Positions 1 through 7,693 of a stretch of 16,340 nt of DNA are shown here, piece by piece. The notes below the pieces were generated by a model that searched no databases, was not told where the DNA came from, and was given only the letters and a program-made list of their open reading frames with translations. Numbering within the stretch: position 1 is the first letter of the stretch; each line of letters starts with the position of its first letter. The position numbers were made by a program, and so were the translations under genes. Source of the stretch: an uncultured Desulfovibrio sp. Lineage in GTDB: Bacteria > Desulfobacterota > Desulfovibrionia > Desulfovibrionales > Desulfovibrionaceae. The stretch covers positions 1 through 16,340 of the forward strand of contig UQJT01000047.1 of assembly GCA_900541395.1 (NCBI GenBank), written 5' to 3'.

Positions 1-87
1 GGGCGGGAAGGCGGGGATTTTTTTGAGGACATGGGGGAGGCTGTTGGAGTTCTCACGGGTTTGTGCTAGGTAACGTCGAACGATGAG

Positions 88-126
88 GTCCGGGCGTGAA
101 AAGGCCGGACGAGCGCTGTGCGCTCG
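88..126 (+). promoter_or_regulatory. Tandem hairpins in the leader of the SlyD-like gene
   Basis: Two perfect inverted repeats lie back to back upstream of the first gene: GTCCGG (88-93) with CCGGAC (105-110), and CGAGCGC (110-116) with GCGCTCG (120-126) around a TGT loop. They could fold in the leader RNA or mark the end of a transcript entering from the left. There is no U-run after the second hairpin, so a rho-independent terminator is not well supported. An AT-rich stretch (about 135-150, AATAATTATAGACG) follows directly and may hold a -10 element. Function is not known. Confidence 0.3.
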
Positions 127-162
127 CCTGATCCTCAATAATTATAGACGAAAGGAGCGGCG

Positions 163-585
163 ATGTCCATCCGGAATGGAGATACCGTGGTCGTGCACTA
201 TGTGGGCACCCTGAACGACGGAACGGAGTTCGATCGATCTCCGGCGGACAGCCCTCTTGTTTTCCAGGTGGGCGGGGGGCAGATGATCCCCGGCTTTGAA
301 CAGGCCGTGCTGAATCATGAAAAAGGCGACGCCTTCACCGCGACCATTCCGGCCGCCGAAGCCTACGGCGTTCGTGACGAGGAGCTGTTGTTCAAGGTGC
401 CGCGCGCCCAGGTGCCGTCCAACATCATGCCCGAACCCGGTATGCTGCTGCACGTGAGTACCGATCAGGGCGAACTGGAGGTCGGCGTGGCCGCCGTGGA
501 CGACCAAGCCATAACTTTGGATGCCAATCATCCCCTGGCCGGTCAGGATTTGACCTTCGCGCTGACCATCGTCGACGTGCGCTGA
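163..585 (+). CDS. SlyD-like FKBP-type peptidyl-prolyl cis-trans isomerase
   Basis: This 140-residue cytoplasmic protein should catalyse cis-trans isomerisation of peptidyl-prolyl bonds and act as a folding helper. The FKBP active-site pattern is visible: [10 protein letters not shown] with Tyr13, F-D-R-S with Asp24, the [13 protein letters not shown] segment (Ile42) and EAYG (Tyr68). Residues about 72-127 form the insert-in-flap (IF) chaperone domain found in SlyD/SlpA, followed by [11 protein letters not shown], a hallmark of SlyD-type proteins. The metal-binding His/Cys-rich C-terminal tail of E. coli SlyD is absent: the protein ends soon after the FKBP fold closes. The ATG has a good ribosome binding site (AAAGGAG, 5 bases ahead). 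A longer minus-strand frame covers the same bases but shows no protein features. The family is secure; the exact name (slyD, slpA or fkpB) is not. Confidence 0.93.
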   Translation: MSIRNGDTVVVHYVGTLNDGTEFDRSPADSPLVFQVGGGQMIPGFEQAVLNHEKGDAFTATIPAAEAYGVRDEELLFKVPRAQVPSNIMPEPGMLLHVSTDQGELEVGVAAVDDQAITLDANHPLAGQDLTFALTIVDVR

Positions 586-606
586 GGGTTGCGTCGTTCC
601 AAACCG

Positions 607-655
607 TTCCCCCGAGCGCCGGTTGCGGCACATCGGGGAAGTCGGCTTTTTTTTG
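607..655 (+). terminator. Probable rho-independent terminator after the SlyD-like gene
   Basis: TTCCCCCGA (607-615) can pair with TCGGGGAA (633-640) with one bulged C, and GCCGG (618-622) with the TCGGC just before the T-run offers an alternative stem. A run of eight T follows at about 647-654. The placement in the gap before the glutamine synthetase gene fits termination of the slyD-like transcript. The stem is not ideal, so some read-through is likely. Confidence 0.5.
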
Positions 656-677
656 TTCATCTTTTCAAGGAGTTCAC

Positions 678-2915
678 ATGAGCGCTCGCAACGTCAACCG
701 CAGCAATGCCGTTCTTACCATTTCCCGGCGCAGGCGGGAGGGAGGGGCGGAAGCGACCCTGTCCTGCCCCCCGGCCGGAAACGAAACCTGTCCCGAGCGC
801 CAGAAGAACGATCCCACAACGTTTTACGGCTGCAACGTTTTCGATGACAAGGCCATGCGTCGCCATTTGCCCCGGAGTGTGTACCGTTCGCTGCGCAAGA
901 CTATGGATCAGGGCGAGCGGCTCGATCCGGCCGTGGCCGACGTGGTGGCCAGCGCCATGAAAGATTGGGCCATGGAACGGGGAGCCACCCACTACACCCA
1001 TGTGTTCTACCCCCTGACCGGTCTTACCGCCGAAAAGCATGACGGCTTTCTGGTGCCCGACGGCATGGGGGGGGCTCTGGCTGAATTCAGCGGCAACATG
1101 CTGGCCAAGGGCGAGGCCGACGGGTCCAGCCTGCCTTCGGGCGGCCTGCGTTCCACCTTCGAGGCGCGGGGTTATACCGCTTGGGACGTGACCAGTCCGG
1201 CTTATCTGATGGAAAACGCCGGGGGCATCGTGTTGTGCATCCCCACGGTGTTTCTATCCTGGACGGGGCTCGCCCTGGATAAAAAGACTCCTCTTCTGCG
1301 TTCGGGCCAGGCTCTGAGTCGCCAGGCGTTGCGCGTGCTGCGCCTGTTCGGGGTGGAAAGCTCTTTGCCCGTGGTATCCAACGGCGGACTGGAGCAGGAG
1401 TATTTTCTCATCGACGATCAGTTCGTGTCCGCCCGGCCCGATCTGCTGGTGGCCGGACGCACCCTGTTCGGAGCCCGTCCGGCCAAGGGGCAGGAATTCG
1501 AGGACCAGTACTATGGCGTCATTCCGAGTCGGGTGCTGGCCTTCATGATGGATGTGGAAAACGCTCTGTTCCGTCTGGGGGTGCCGGTGCGCACCCGCCA
1601 TAACGAAGCCGCGCCCAGCCAGTACGAAATCGCGCCCATGTTCGAGACGGCCAACCTGGCCACGGATCACAATCAACTGATCATGACCGTGCTGCGCAAG
1701 ACCGCGCGGCGGCATGGGCTGGCCTGCCTGCTGCATGAAAAGCCCTTCGCGGGCATCAACGGCTCGGGCAAGCATCTCAACTATTCCATCGGCAACGCCG
1801 AATTGGGCAATTTGTTCGATCCGGGCGAAACGCCGCACGAAAACGCCCAGTTTTTGGTCTTTCTGTGCGCGGTGATCCGCGCCCTGCACAAGCACGCGGG
1901 CTTTTTGCGGGCCTCCGTGGCCACGGCGTCCAACGATCTGCGCCTGGGCGCGCACGAAGCGCCTCCGGCCATCATGTCCCTGTTTCTGGGGGATCAGCTT
2001 ACCGACGTGCTGGAACAGTTCCGCGCGGGCAAGGTCAAAAGCGCGCGCAAAAAACGGATGATGAACGTGGGCGTGGACACGCTGCCGCCCCTGCCCGCCG
2101 ATCCCGGCGACCGCAATCGCACCAGCCCCTTCGCTTTTGTGGGCAACCGCTTCGAGTTTCGGGCGGTGGGCTCGGCCATGTCGGCGGCCGGGGCGCTGGT
2201 GGTGCTCAACGCCATGCTGGCCGAGTCTCTGGATTTCGCCGCAAGCTTTCTGGAGCGGCATATGGGCGGGGATTCGTCCAAGCTGGGCCAAGCCGTGCAG
2301 CGCCTCATCGAAGAAGTCATGGAAGAGCACAGCGCCGTGATTTTCAACGGAGACGGCTATTCCGAAATCTGGCACCGCGAGGCCGAGCGTCGGGGGCTGC
2401 CCGACTATCCCGCCACGCCCGACGCCCTGACGGTGCTTACCTCGCCCGAGGTCACGGATCTGTGCGGTCGTTACGGCATTTTTACCAAAGCCGAACTTAA
2501 GGCCCGCCAGGACATCTATTTGGAACAGTATGTGAAAAGCGTGCGCACCGAAGCCAATTTGGCCGTGCACATGGCCCGTACCATGATTTATCCCGCCGCC
2601 TGCCGCTATCGGAAGGAGCTGGCGGATTCCGTGGCCGCAAGCCGGGCGCTGGAGGTGCCCGCCGACAGTTCCGCCCTGCGCGAAGTGGCGGCGCGGACGG
2701 CGCAGTTGGAAGAAGCTGTGCGCGGTTTGCAGGCCAGAATGAAGGAATCGGTCTGGGCGGACTTGCCCGGCGTGCTGGAACAGGCGCGCCATTGCCTGCA
2801 TGAGGTGTTGCCCGCCATGCGCGAGTTACGGAAGTGGGCGGATGCCTTGGAGGAAGTGGTGGCCGACGACTTGTGGCCTCTGCCCAGTTATCAGGAAATG
2901 TTGTTTATGAAGTGA
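678..2915 (+). CDS. glnN: Type III glutamine synthetase
   Basis: This enzyme joins ammonia to glutamate with ATP to make glutamine, the main entry point of nitrogen into biosynthesis. The length (745 residues, against about 450 for type I) and the motifs mark the GSIII class. Visible are the Glu-bearing [10 protein letters not shown] near residue 239, [15 protein letters not shown] from 309, [16 protein letters not shown] (catalytic N-G-S-G-K-H at 361-366), a [12 protein letters not shown] segment, and [16 protein letters not shown] from 480, which holds the substrate and nucleotide residues. The C-terminal 200 residues are helix-rich, as is usual for GSIII. An approximately 35-residue Arg/Cys-containing N-terminal stretch precedes the conserved core; it may be a genuine extension. 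The ATG is chosen for its AAGGAG, 5 bases upstream. Regulation is not evident from the sequence, though a PII-like gene lies 11 kb away. GSIII dodecamers are known from Bacteroides, cyanobacteria and anaerobes. Confidence 0.95.
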   Translation: MSARNVNRSNAVLTISRRRREGGAEATLSCPPAGNETCPERQKNDPTTFYGCNVFDDKAMRRHLPRSVYRSLRKTMDQGERLDPAVADVVASAMKDWAMERGATHYTHVFYPLTGLTAEKHDGFLVPDGMGGALAEFSGNMLAKGEADGSSLPSGGLRSTFEARGYTAWDVTSPAYLMENAGGIVLCIPTVFLSWTGLALDKKTPLLRSGQALSRQALRVLRLFGVESSLPVVSNGGLEQEYFLIDDQFVSARPDLLVAGRTLFGARPAKGQEFEDQYYGVIPSRVLAFMMDVENALFRLGVPVRTRHNEAAPSQYEIAPMFETANLATDHNQLIMTVLRKTARRHGLACLLHEKPFAGINGSGKHLNYSIGNAELGNLFDPGETPHENAQFLVFLCAVIRALHKHAGFLRASVATASNDLRLGAHEAPPAIMSLFLGDQLTDVLEQFRAGKVKSARKKRMMNVGVDTLPPLPADPGDRNRTSPFAFVGNRFEFRAVGSAMSAAGALVVLNAMLAESLDFAASFLERHMGGDSSKLGQAVQRLIEEVMEEHSAVIFNGDGYSEIWHREAERRGLPDYPATPDALTVLTSPEVTDLCGRYGIFTKAELKARQDIYLEQYVKSVRTEANLAVHMARTMIYPAACRYRKELADSVAASRALEVPADSSALREVAARTAQLEEAVRGLQARMKESVWADLPGVLEQARHCLHEVLPAMRELRKWADALEEVVADDLWPLPSYQEMLFMK

Positions 2916-3019
2916 GCTGAGCTTGTCCGATTCGTTAACTTGATAAAATATGGCATGGCAATCGACTGTGCGGTTGTTTTACATATATGCCAGATATTCC
3001 AACAAGATGGAAACAACGG

Positions 3020-3133
3020 TTATTTTTTGATGAGATGACTCATCAGTCGTTGCCATGGATGCCGTAGGCGGTAAATGGTTCTTTCCTGTCTGTTGTTTTG
3101 TGCCCGGAGTTTTTCAAGGTGATATGATAAATC
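3020..3133 (-). pseudogene. Severed C-terminal tail of the adjacent methyltransferase-like gene
   Basis: Directly after the TAA at 3134-3136 the same minus-strand frame stays open for 37 codons and ends at a TAA at 3020-3022. The translated stretch starts DLSYHLEKLRAQNNRQ and ends RLRHPWQRLMSHLIKK. It continues the heptad-like, Gln/Glu/Leu-rich coiled coil that ends the upstream protein and finishes with a basic Trp-containing end, which reads as real protein and not as chance intergenic sequence. There is no start codon with a ribosome binding site of its own. A single C-to-T change of CAA to TAA would explain the break. The full-length protein would then be 348 residues. Stop-codon suppression is a less likely alternative. 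Confidence 0.6.
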
Positions 3134-4066
3134 TTACTCTCGGATTTTTTCTGCTTCCAGTTGAGCTGAAAATAGAGCAATTTGTTGTTGCTGGTTCTCA
3201 ATACAATTTAACTGATTTTTCTGTGCATCTTGCAGGTAGACGACTCGTTCGGCAGAGGCGGCTGACAACATAACCTTGTCTTGGACGAACTCTTCCCAAC
3301 CTTTTGCAATACATGAAAAATTACCGATAATAATGTCGTGTAGTTCAGGATTGTTGGATGAGTCCAAGGCAGTAGGAAAATTTATAGTGCATGGCTGAAA
3401 GGATAGATCGTCACGACGAATAAATGATACTTCTATGACATCACAGGCAATAAAATGAGTAAATGGAATGCTGTCGCCATAATTATTGTAATGAATATGA
3501 ACAGGACAATGGGTTTTACATAATTTTTTTATAACATTTATATAGTAATCAAATTTTTCTATATTGAATAAGCCGTGAAATTCGACAATAATTTGAGAAA
3601 AATGTTCCAGTTGGCTTTGGGTAATGTGTTCAAAAAATTCCCATTCCGCGCCTTCGATATCAATTTGTAGTATAATGGTATTCGCGGATTCATGGCCATG
3701 CTCCCTTAAAATTTGGGCAACATTCTTTTCGCCGGGAGGGGGCAGTTCCGCGCCGCTGATATTGGCTTTGGTGAAAATAATGTTCGGATGTTCGTCTGGG
3801 CTTTGGGGCACGGTCCCGTCGTACTGGTATACTTTAAATCCCCGGTTTGCCATCTCCAAATCCCAGGGAGAATAGTCCGAAATACCAAAACTATAGGCGA
3901 TGCCGTCCCGACCGGGATCAAGCATGACATAGCCTCCGTCATGAGCAGGGCCGATGCGCAGTTTGGTTTGGCCCGCAACGTCATAAGGGGACAGCAGTCG
4001 TAGCAGTTTTTGATAGTTTGTTTCCACAGCTTCTAGATAAGGAGCGAGTTCCGTCACATAATTCAT
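3134..4066 (-). CDS. FkbM-like SAM-dependent methyltransferase, interrupted near its C-terminus
   Basis: This is a predicted class I methyltransferase of 310 residues, probably acting on a sugar or polysaccharide as is common for this group; the substrate is unknown. The N-terminal part holds IGPAHDGGYVMLD (38-50) and AYSFGISDYSPWDLEMANRG (57-76), a degenerate SAM-binding region, then VYQYDG (79-84). The strand-plus-acid motif LQIDIEGAEWEFF (133-145) is the FkbM signature. From about residue 268 the protein becomes a Gln-rich coiled coil that stops abruptly, and the frame continues past the stop (see 3020-3133). The N-terminal third is moderately GC-rich, while the rest is clearly AT-rich and unlike all its neighbours, which suggests acquisition by transfer. 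The ATG has GGAGAG about 4 bases ahead. It lies 99 bases downstream of paaK on the same strand; co-transcription is possible, but no functional link is evident. Confidence 0.72.
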   Translation of the reverse strand: MNYVTELAPYLEAVETNYQKLLRLLSPYDVAGQTKLRIGPAHDGGYVMLDPGRDGIAYSFGISDYSPWDLEMANRGFKVYQYDGTVPQSPDEHPNIIFTKANISGAELPPPGEKNVAQILREHGHESANTIILQIDIEGAEWEFFEHITQSQLEHFSQIIVEFHGLFNIEKFDYYINVIKKLCKTHCPVHIHYNNYGDSIPFTHFIACDVIEVSFIRRDDLSFQPCTINFPTALDSSNNPELHDIIIGNFSCIAKGWEEFVQDKVMLSAASAERVVYLQDAQKNQLNCIENQQQQIALFSAQLEAEKIRE

Positions 4067-4165
4067 AAGCTCTCCTGCAATGTATGCATTGAAAATGCCC
4101 AGAAGGAACCGGGAGGCCTAAAAGTTTCGGGTGTTCCATTTGTAGAAGGCAGCGGAAAAAGGGGG

Positions 4166-5452
4166 TCAATCCAGCCGCAGATCGGTGACGCGTTTGGACT
4201 TGCCGAAGGAGCGCGGCAGCGCGCCGGGGTCCACGATGTTTACGTCCATGCGGGCCAGCAGGGCCTTGTGCAGGTGACGGGCGAAGCGCGCGGCCAGGTC
4301 GGCGTCGTTGTCCGAGCTGAATCCCTGTTTGCGCTCCAGGCTCAACTTCATGAAGTCGAGGCCGCCGGTGCGGGTCAGTTCGATGTGGTATTCGCCGCCC
4401 AGTTCCGGGTATTGCTGGATGACGTCGCTAATCTGGCCGGGGTAGATGTTCACTCCCCGGAAGATGATCATGTCGTCCGAGCGGCCGAGCAGTCGGTCGT
4501 GTCGGGGCATGGTCCGGCCGCACGAGCAGACGCCGGGGATGAAGCGCGAAAGATCGCGGGTGCGGTAGCGGATAAGGGGCGCGGCCTCCTTGCGCAGCGA
4601 GGTCACCACCATTTCTCCCACTTCGCCGGGGGCCACGGGCTTCAGCGTCTCGGGATCGATAATTTCCATATAGAACAGGTCGGCCCAGTAGTGCAGACCT
4701 TCATGGGCCTCGCAGTCCATAGCCGTGCCCGGACCGTACATTTCCGTCATGCCGCCGATGTCGAAGCAGTGTTCCAAGCCCAGCTTTTCCATGATGGTGG
4801 CCCGCATTTTGGCGCTGCTGGCTTCGGCCCCGAATATGGCGCGTTTAAGGCGGATGTTGTCCAGCAGGCCGTGGCGTTCCACCTCCTCGCCCATGAGCAG
4901 GGCCATGGACGCGGTGCAGCCTATGCAGGTGGTGCCCAGGTCCTGGAGCAACTGCAGGTGAATATCCAGGTTGCCCGGTCCCACGGGGATGGTCATCGCG
5001 CCGAACAGTTCGCTGCCGAGTTGAAAGCCCGCGCCCGCCGTCCACAACCCGTAGCCCACGGCCACCTGGAGGCGATCCTCGGGGGTCAGGCCCGCCAGTT
5101 CAAAACAGCGGGCCATCTGCAGGGCGAAGGTGTCGATGTCCTTGCGGGTGTAGGCCAGAATTTTCCGTTTGCCCGTGGTGCCGGACGAGGCGTGCACGCG
5201 CGCCACGTCCCGCTCGGGCACGGACAGCAGGGGAAGGGGATAGCCCTCGCGCAAATCGTCCGTGGTGGTGAAGGGCAGCTTCTGCACATCGTCCAGAGTG
5301 CGGATGTCCTCGGGGCGTATGTCGCCCAGCTTGGCCCGGTACTGGGGCCCGCCCGCCAGGGCGTGGGCGATGGTCCAGCGTATGCCGTCGAGTTGCAGGG
5401 CGGCCAGTTCGTCTTCGCTGTAATGCGGAATAAAACGGTTTTTTCGGACCAT
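4166..5452 (-). CDS. paaK: Phenylacetate-CoA ligase (AMP-forming)
   Basis: The 428-residue enzyme activates phenylacetate or a related aryl acid to its CoA thioester through an acyl-adenylate. Evidence is the adenylate-forming P-loop HASSGTTGKRK (87-97), GAEASSAKMR, the acid-binding/AMP motif DIGGMTEMYGPG, the hinge-region YRTRDLSRFIPG followed by C-S-C-G-R, and LLGRSDDMIIFRGVNIYP near the start of the C-terminal lid domain. In anaerobes such ligases often handle aryl acids from aromatic amino-acid fermentation through aryl-pyruvate ferredoxin oxidoreductases, but no ior genes are in view, so the true substrate is open. The start at 5452 is preferred over a TTG at 5467, because TGGAG lies 7 bases ahead of this ATG. 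It is divergent from purD, and both promoters must lie in 5453-5606. Confidence 0.92.
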   Translation of the reverse strand: MVRKNRFIPHYSEDELAALQLDGIRWTIAHALAGGPQYRAKLGDIRPEDIRTLDDVQKLPFTTTDDLREGYPLPLLSVPERDVARVHASSGTTGKRKILAYTRKDIDTFALQMARCFELAGLTPEDRLQVAVGYGLWTAGAGFQLGSELFGAMTIPVGPGNLDIHLQLLQDLGTTCIGCTASMALLMGEEVERHGLLDNIRLKRAIFGAEASSAKMRATIMEKLGLEHCFDIGGMTEMYGPGTAMDCEAHEGLHYWADLFYMEIIDPETLKPVAPGEVGEMVVTSLRKEAAPLIRYRTRDLSRFIPGVCSCGRTMPRHDRLLGRSDDMIIFRGVNIYPGQISDVIQQYPELGGEYHIELTRTGGLDFMKLSLERKQGFSSDNDADLAARFARHLHKALLARMDVNIVDPGALPRSFGKSKRVTDLRLD

Positions 5453-5557
5453 GACGGGACTCCACAAACCTGGATGGTTGTCATTTGAGCGCGATGCGGC
5501 TAACGTCGGCGCAGCCGGGACGCCTTGCGCTTGGCAACGATCAGTATCATGTTCCCC

Positions 5558-5576
5558 GCCGGAGGAAAAGTCCGGC
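5558..5576 (+). promoter_or_regulatory. Hairpin in the purD leader
   Basis: GCCGGA (5558-5563) and TCCGGC (5571-5576) form a perfect 6-bp stem with a GGAAAAG loop, 30 bases before the purD start. The divergent paaK/purD gap also holds TATCAT (5545-5550), a possible -10, but no convincing -35 at normal spacing. No clear PurR-type operator was recognised. Function is unknown; it may simply be leader structure. Confidence 0.25.
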
Positions 5577-5606
5577 CAACGCGTCTATCCCCGTACTGGA
5601 GACATC

Positions 5607-6887
5607 ATGCGCATTCTTGTCGTCGGCTCGGGCGGCCGCGAGCACGCCCTGGTCTGGAAGCTGAGTCAGAGTCCTTTGGTGGATGAAATTTTCGTCGCGC
5701 CCGGCAACGGCGGCACCGCATCGTCGGCCGTCAATGTTTCCGTGCGGGACGGCGATGTCCCCGCCCTGGCGGATTTCGCCCGCGAGCATCATATCGATCT
5801 GGTGGTGCCCGGTCCCGAATTGCCCCTGACCCTGGGCATTGTGGATGCCATGAACGAGGCGGGCATCGCCTGCTTCGGCCCGAGCGCCGCCTGCGCCCGG
5901 CTGGAGGGCAGCAAGGCCTTCGCCAAAGAGGTCATGGACGCGGCGGGCGTGCCCACGGCCGCCTACGGGGTGTTCACCGACCCTGTCCAGGCCCGTGCCT
6001 TCGTCCGCGCTCACGGCGCGCCTCTGGTGGTCAAGGCCGACGGTCTGGCCGCGGGCAAGGGCGTGATTATCGCCCGCACCGAAGCCGAGGCCCTGGACGC
6101 CCTGGACGCCATGTTCACCGGCCACCGCTTCGGCGAGGCGGGCGATACCGTGGTGGTGGAGGAATTTCTGGAAGGCGAGGAAGTGTCGTTGCTGTGCTTC
6201 TGCGACGGCCTGACCGCGCTGCCTTTGCCCTCGGCCCAGGACCACAAGGCGGCCTTCGACGGCGACCAGGGGCCCAACACCGGCGGCATGGGCGCCTACA
6301 GCCCCGCTCCGGTGCTGCCCGACGCCGAACTGGAGCGCCTGACCGATCTTACGGTACGGCCCGTGCTGCGCCACATGGCCGAGCGGGGCACGCCTTTCCG
6401 AGGCATTCTGTACGCCGGGCTGATGATGACCGCCGCCGGTCCCAAAGTGCTGGAATACAATGTGCGCTTCGGCGATCCGGAATGCCAGCCTCTGCTCATG
6501 CGCCTCCGAAGCGATCTGGCCGATCTGATGCTGGCCGGGGCGCGGGGCGAACTGGCGTCGCGTCGTCTGGAACTGCGGCCCGAGGCGGCCCTGGGCGTGG
6601 TGCTCGCGGCCGACGGCTATCCGGGCGATTACCCCAAGGGCATGGTTATCGAGGGCCTGGACGAGGCCGAAGCCGTGGACGGCGTGCGCGTATTCCAGGC
6701 CGGGACCCGGCGGGACGGCGATCGCCTGCTGGCCTCGGGGGGGCGGGTTTTGTGCGTGACCGCCCTGGGCGCGGATCTGGCCGAGGCCCGGGACAGAGCC
6801 TATCGAGGCATGGCCCGGGTGCGCATGGATAAGGCTCGCTTCCGCAGCGACATCGGCGTCAAGGGCCTGAAACGTCTGCGGGGCTGA
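5607..6887 (+). CDS. purD: Phosphoribosylamine-glycine ligase (GAR synthetase)
   Basis: PurD catalyses the ATP-dependent joining of glycine to 5-phosphoribosylamine, the second step of de novo purine synthesis, in the cytosol. The 426 residues match the family length. The N-terminal domain opens with MRILVVGSGGREHALVWKL (GSGGREHA at 8-15). The ATP-grasp part shows KADGLAAGKGV (from 143), GGMGAYSP (226-233) and EYNVRFGDPECQ (from 283) with the Mg/ATP residues, and the C-terminus ends with ARFRSDIGVKGLKR. The frame is open upstream to 5451, but the ATG at 5607 has GGAG 6 bases before it and starts exactly at the conserved N-terminus. purE follows 66 bases downstream on the same strand, consistent with co-transcription. 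Confidence 0.97.
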   Translation: MRILVVGSGGREHALVWKLSQSPLVDEIFVAPGNGGTASSAVNVSVRDGDVPALADFAREHHIDLVVPGPELPLTLGIVDAMNEAGIACFGPSAACARLEGSKAFAKEVMDAAGVPTAAYGVFTDPVQARAFVRAHGAPLVVKADGLAAGKGVIIARTEAEALDALDAMFTGHRFGEAGDTVVVEEFLEGEEVSLLCFCDGLTALPLPSAQDHKAAFDGDQGPNTGGMGAYSPAPVLPDAELERLTDLTVRPVLRHMAERGTPFRGILYAGLMMTAAGPKVLEYNVRFGDPECQPLLMRLRSDLADLMLAGARGELASRRLELRPEAALGVVLAADGYPGDYPKGMVIEGLDEAEAVDGVRVFQAGTRRDGDRLLASGGRVLCVTALGADLAEARDRAYRGMARVRMDKARFRSDIGVKGLKRLRG

Positions 6888-6911
6888 AGCGGGTCCGTTC
6901 CCCCCCCATTT

Positions 6912-6933
6912 CGGCCGTTCATCCGGCCGTTTT
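6912..6933 (+). terminator. Intergenic hairpin with short T-run between purD and purE
   Basis: CGGCCG (6912-6917) pairs with CGGCCG (6924-6929) across a 6-base loop, and TTTT follows. This could be a weak terminator or attenuator that lowers purE relative to purD, or an mRNA-stabilising hairpin. The stem is only 6 bp and the T-run short, so complete termination is unlikely. Confidence 0.35.
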
Positions 6934-6953
6934 CCCAACCAACGAGGTATATC

Positions 6954-7451
6954 ATGGCCCAAGTCGCTATTTTTATCGGCTCCGCGTCCGACGAGCCCGT
7001 CATCGCGCCCTGCGCCGAGGTGCTCCGCAAGCTGGGCGTCAGCTATCGCTTCACCGTGACCTCGGCCCACCGCACCCCCGAACGCACCGAAGCCCTGGTT
7101 CGGGAACTGGAGGCCGAAGGCTGCCGGGTGTTCATCTGCGCGGCGGGCATGGCCGCGCACCTGGCCGGGGCCGTGGCCGCCCGCACCCTGAAGCCGGTCA
7201 TCGGCATTCCCGTGTCCGGCGCGGCCATGGGCGGCATGGACGCCCTGTTGTCCACGGTGCAGATGCCTCCCGGCTTTCCCGTGGCCACCGTGGCCCTGGA
7301 CAAGGCCGGGGCCAGAAACGCCGCCTGGCTAGCCGCCCAGATACTGGCTCTGACCGATCCCGGCCTGGCCGCCGCCCTGGCGGCCGAACGCGAGGCGTTC
7401 AAAGCCTCCGTCGACAAAGCCGGTCGCGAGATCGAAGCCAAGTACGCGTAA
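6954..7451 (+). CDS. purE: PurE, 5-(carboxyamino)imidazole ribonucleotide mutase / AIR carboxylase
   Basis: This 165-residue enzyme makes 4-carboxy-AIR in purine synthesis. It shows the phosphate-binding G-S-A-S-D (9-13), the SAHRTPE loop with catalytic His39, AGMAAHLAG (64-72), the GIPV strand and [14 protein letters not shown] (100-113). SAHRTP favours class I (N5-CAIR mutase). The AGMAAHL segment, where E. coli has AGGAAHL, matches the variant I associate with Bacteroidetes and other anaerobes. No purK (N5-CAIR synthetase) is in the window, so whether this protein uses N5-CAIR or AIR plus CO2 cannot be decided here. The C-terminus is a longer, Lys/Glu-rich helix than in E. coli PurE. The start has GAGGT 5 bases ahead. 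It is likely in an operon with purD. Confidence 0.95.
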   Translation: MAQVAIFIGSASDEPVIAPCAEVLRKLGVSYRFTVTSAHRTPERTEALVRELEAEGCRVFICAAGMAAHLAGAVAARTLKPVIGIPVSGAAMGGMDALLSTVQMPPGFPVATVALDKAGARNAAWLAAQILALTDPGLAAALAAEREAFKASVDKAGREIEAKYA

Positions 7452-7462
7452 GAAAGTGCAAT

Positions 7463-7678
7463 CGGGGCTCCGCCCCGTGCCCCGCCGGGGGGAATGATTC
7501 CCCCCGGACCCCCTCATACGGGGCCGCGTCGGCTTTGAACCGGGAACAGGGCTTCGCCCAACGTCTCTCGGGTTCAAAGCCGACGCGGCCTGATGGGGGT
7601 GCAGGGGATGCAGTTCCCTGCCGGAGGGGTATGGGGAGGCAGAGCCTCCCCAGGAGTTTTGTCACCGCGCTCAGCGCG
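7463..7678. repeat. Composite palindromic intergenic element with 20-bp inverted repeat
   Basis: Nearly the whole 242-bp gap between purE and the next gene is hairpin-forming. Outer left: CGGGGC/GCCCCG (7463-7477) and a palindrome with 11-bp arms around one central base, CCGGGGGGAAT/ATTCCCCCCGG (7485-7507). Centre: a perfect 20-bp inverted repeat at 7522-7541 and 7571-7590 with a 29-base loop. Right: GCAGGGGA/TTCCCTGC (7601-7621, one G-T pair), GGGGAGGC/GCCTCCCC (7633-7651) and GCGCT/AGCGC (7668-7678). The two flanks are rough mirror images, so the whole reads as one imperfect palindrome of about 190 bp. It contains no transposase. It resembles a MITE or REP-type intergenic element that may also end the purDE transcript. 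Confidence 0.7.
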
Positions 7679-7693
7679 CTAAGGAGAGAAGGC

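Noticed and set aside
1254..2801. 515-residue minus-strand open frame across the glutamine synthetase gene
   Set aside because: It is the antisense shadow of a clear GSIII gene in GC-rich DNA. The translation is rich in His, Gln, Gly and Arg, with no domain motif or ribosome binding site.
3055..3273. 72-residue plus-strand frame in the AT-rich patch
   Set aside because: It overlaps the 3' part of the methyltransferase-like gene and its severed tail on the other strand, has no ribosome binding site and shows no motif.
5453..5467. TTG start giving PaaK five more residues
   Set aside because: The ATG at 5452 has TGGAG at ideal distance, while the TTG has no ribosome binding site and would overlap that one.
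4268..5488. 406-residue plus-strand open frame opposite paaK
   Set aside because: Antisense to well-conserved PaaK motifs; the composition is His/Gly/Ala/Gln-biased as expected from codon-position mirroring.
5451..5606. 52-residue N-terminal extension of PurD
   Set aside because: PurD families begin at MRILVVGSGGREHA; the ATG at 5607 has its own ribosome binding site, and the extension is just the divergent promoter region.
5547..7160. 537-residue minus-strand frame across purD and purE
   Set aside because: It spans two real genes on the other strand and the gap between them, with no recognisable protein features.
7535..7693. N-terminal extension of the hydroxyacid dehydrogenase into the repeat
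   Set aside because: The extension is translated palindromic repeat; the ATG at 7694 has AAGGAG at correct spacing.
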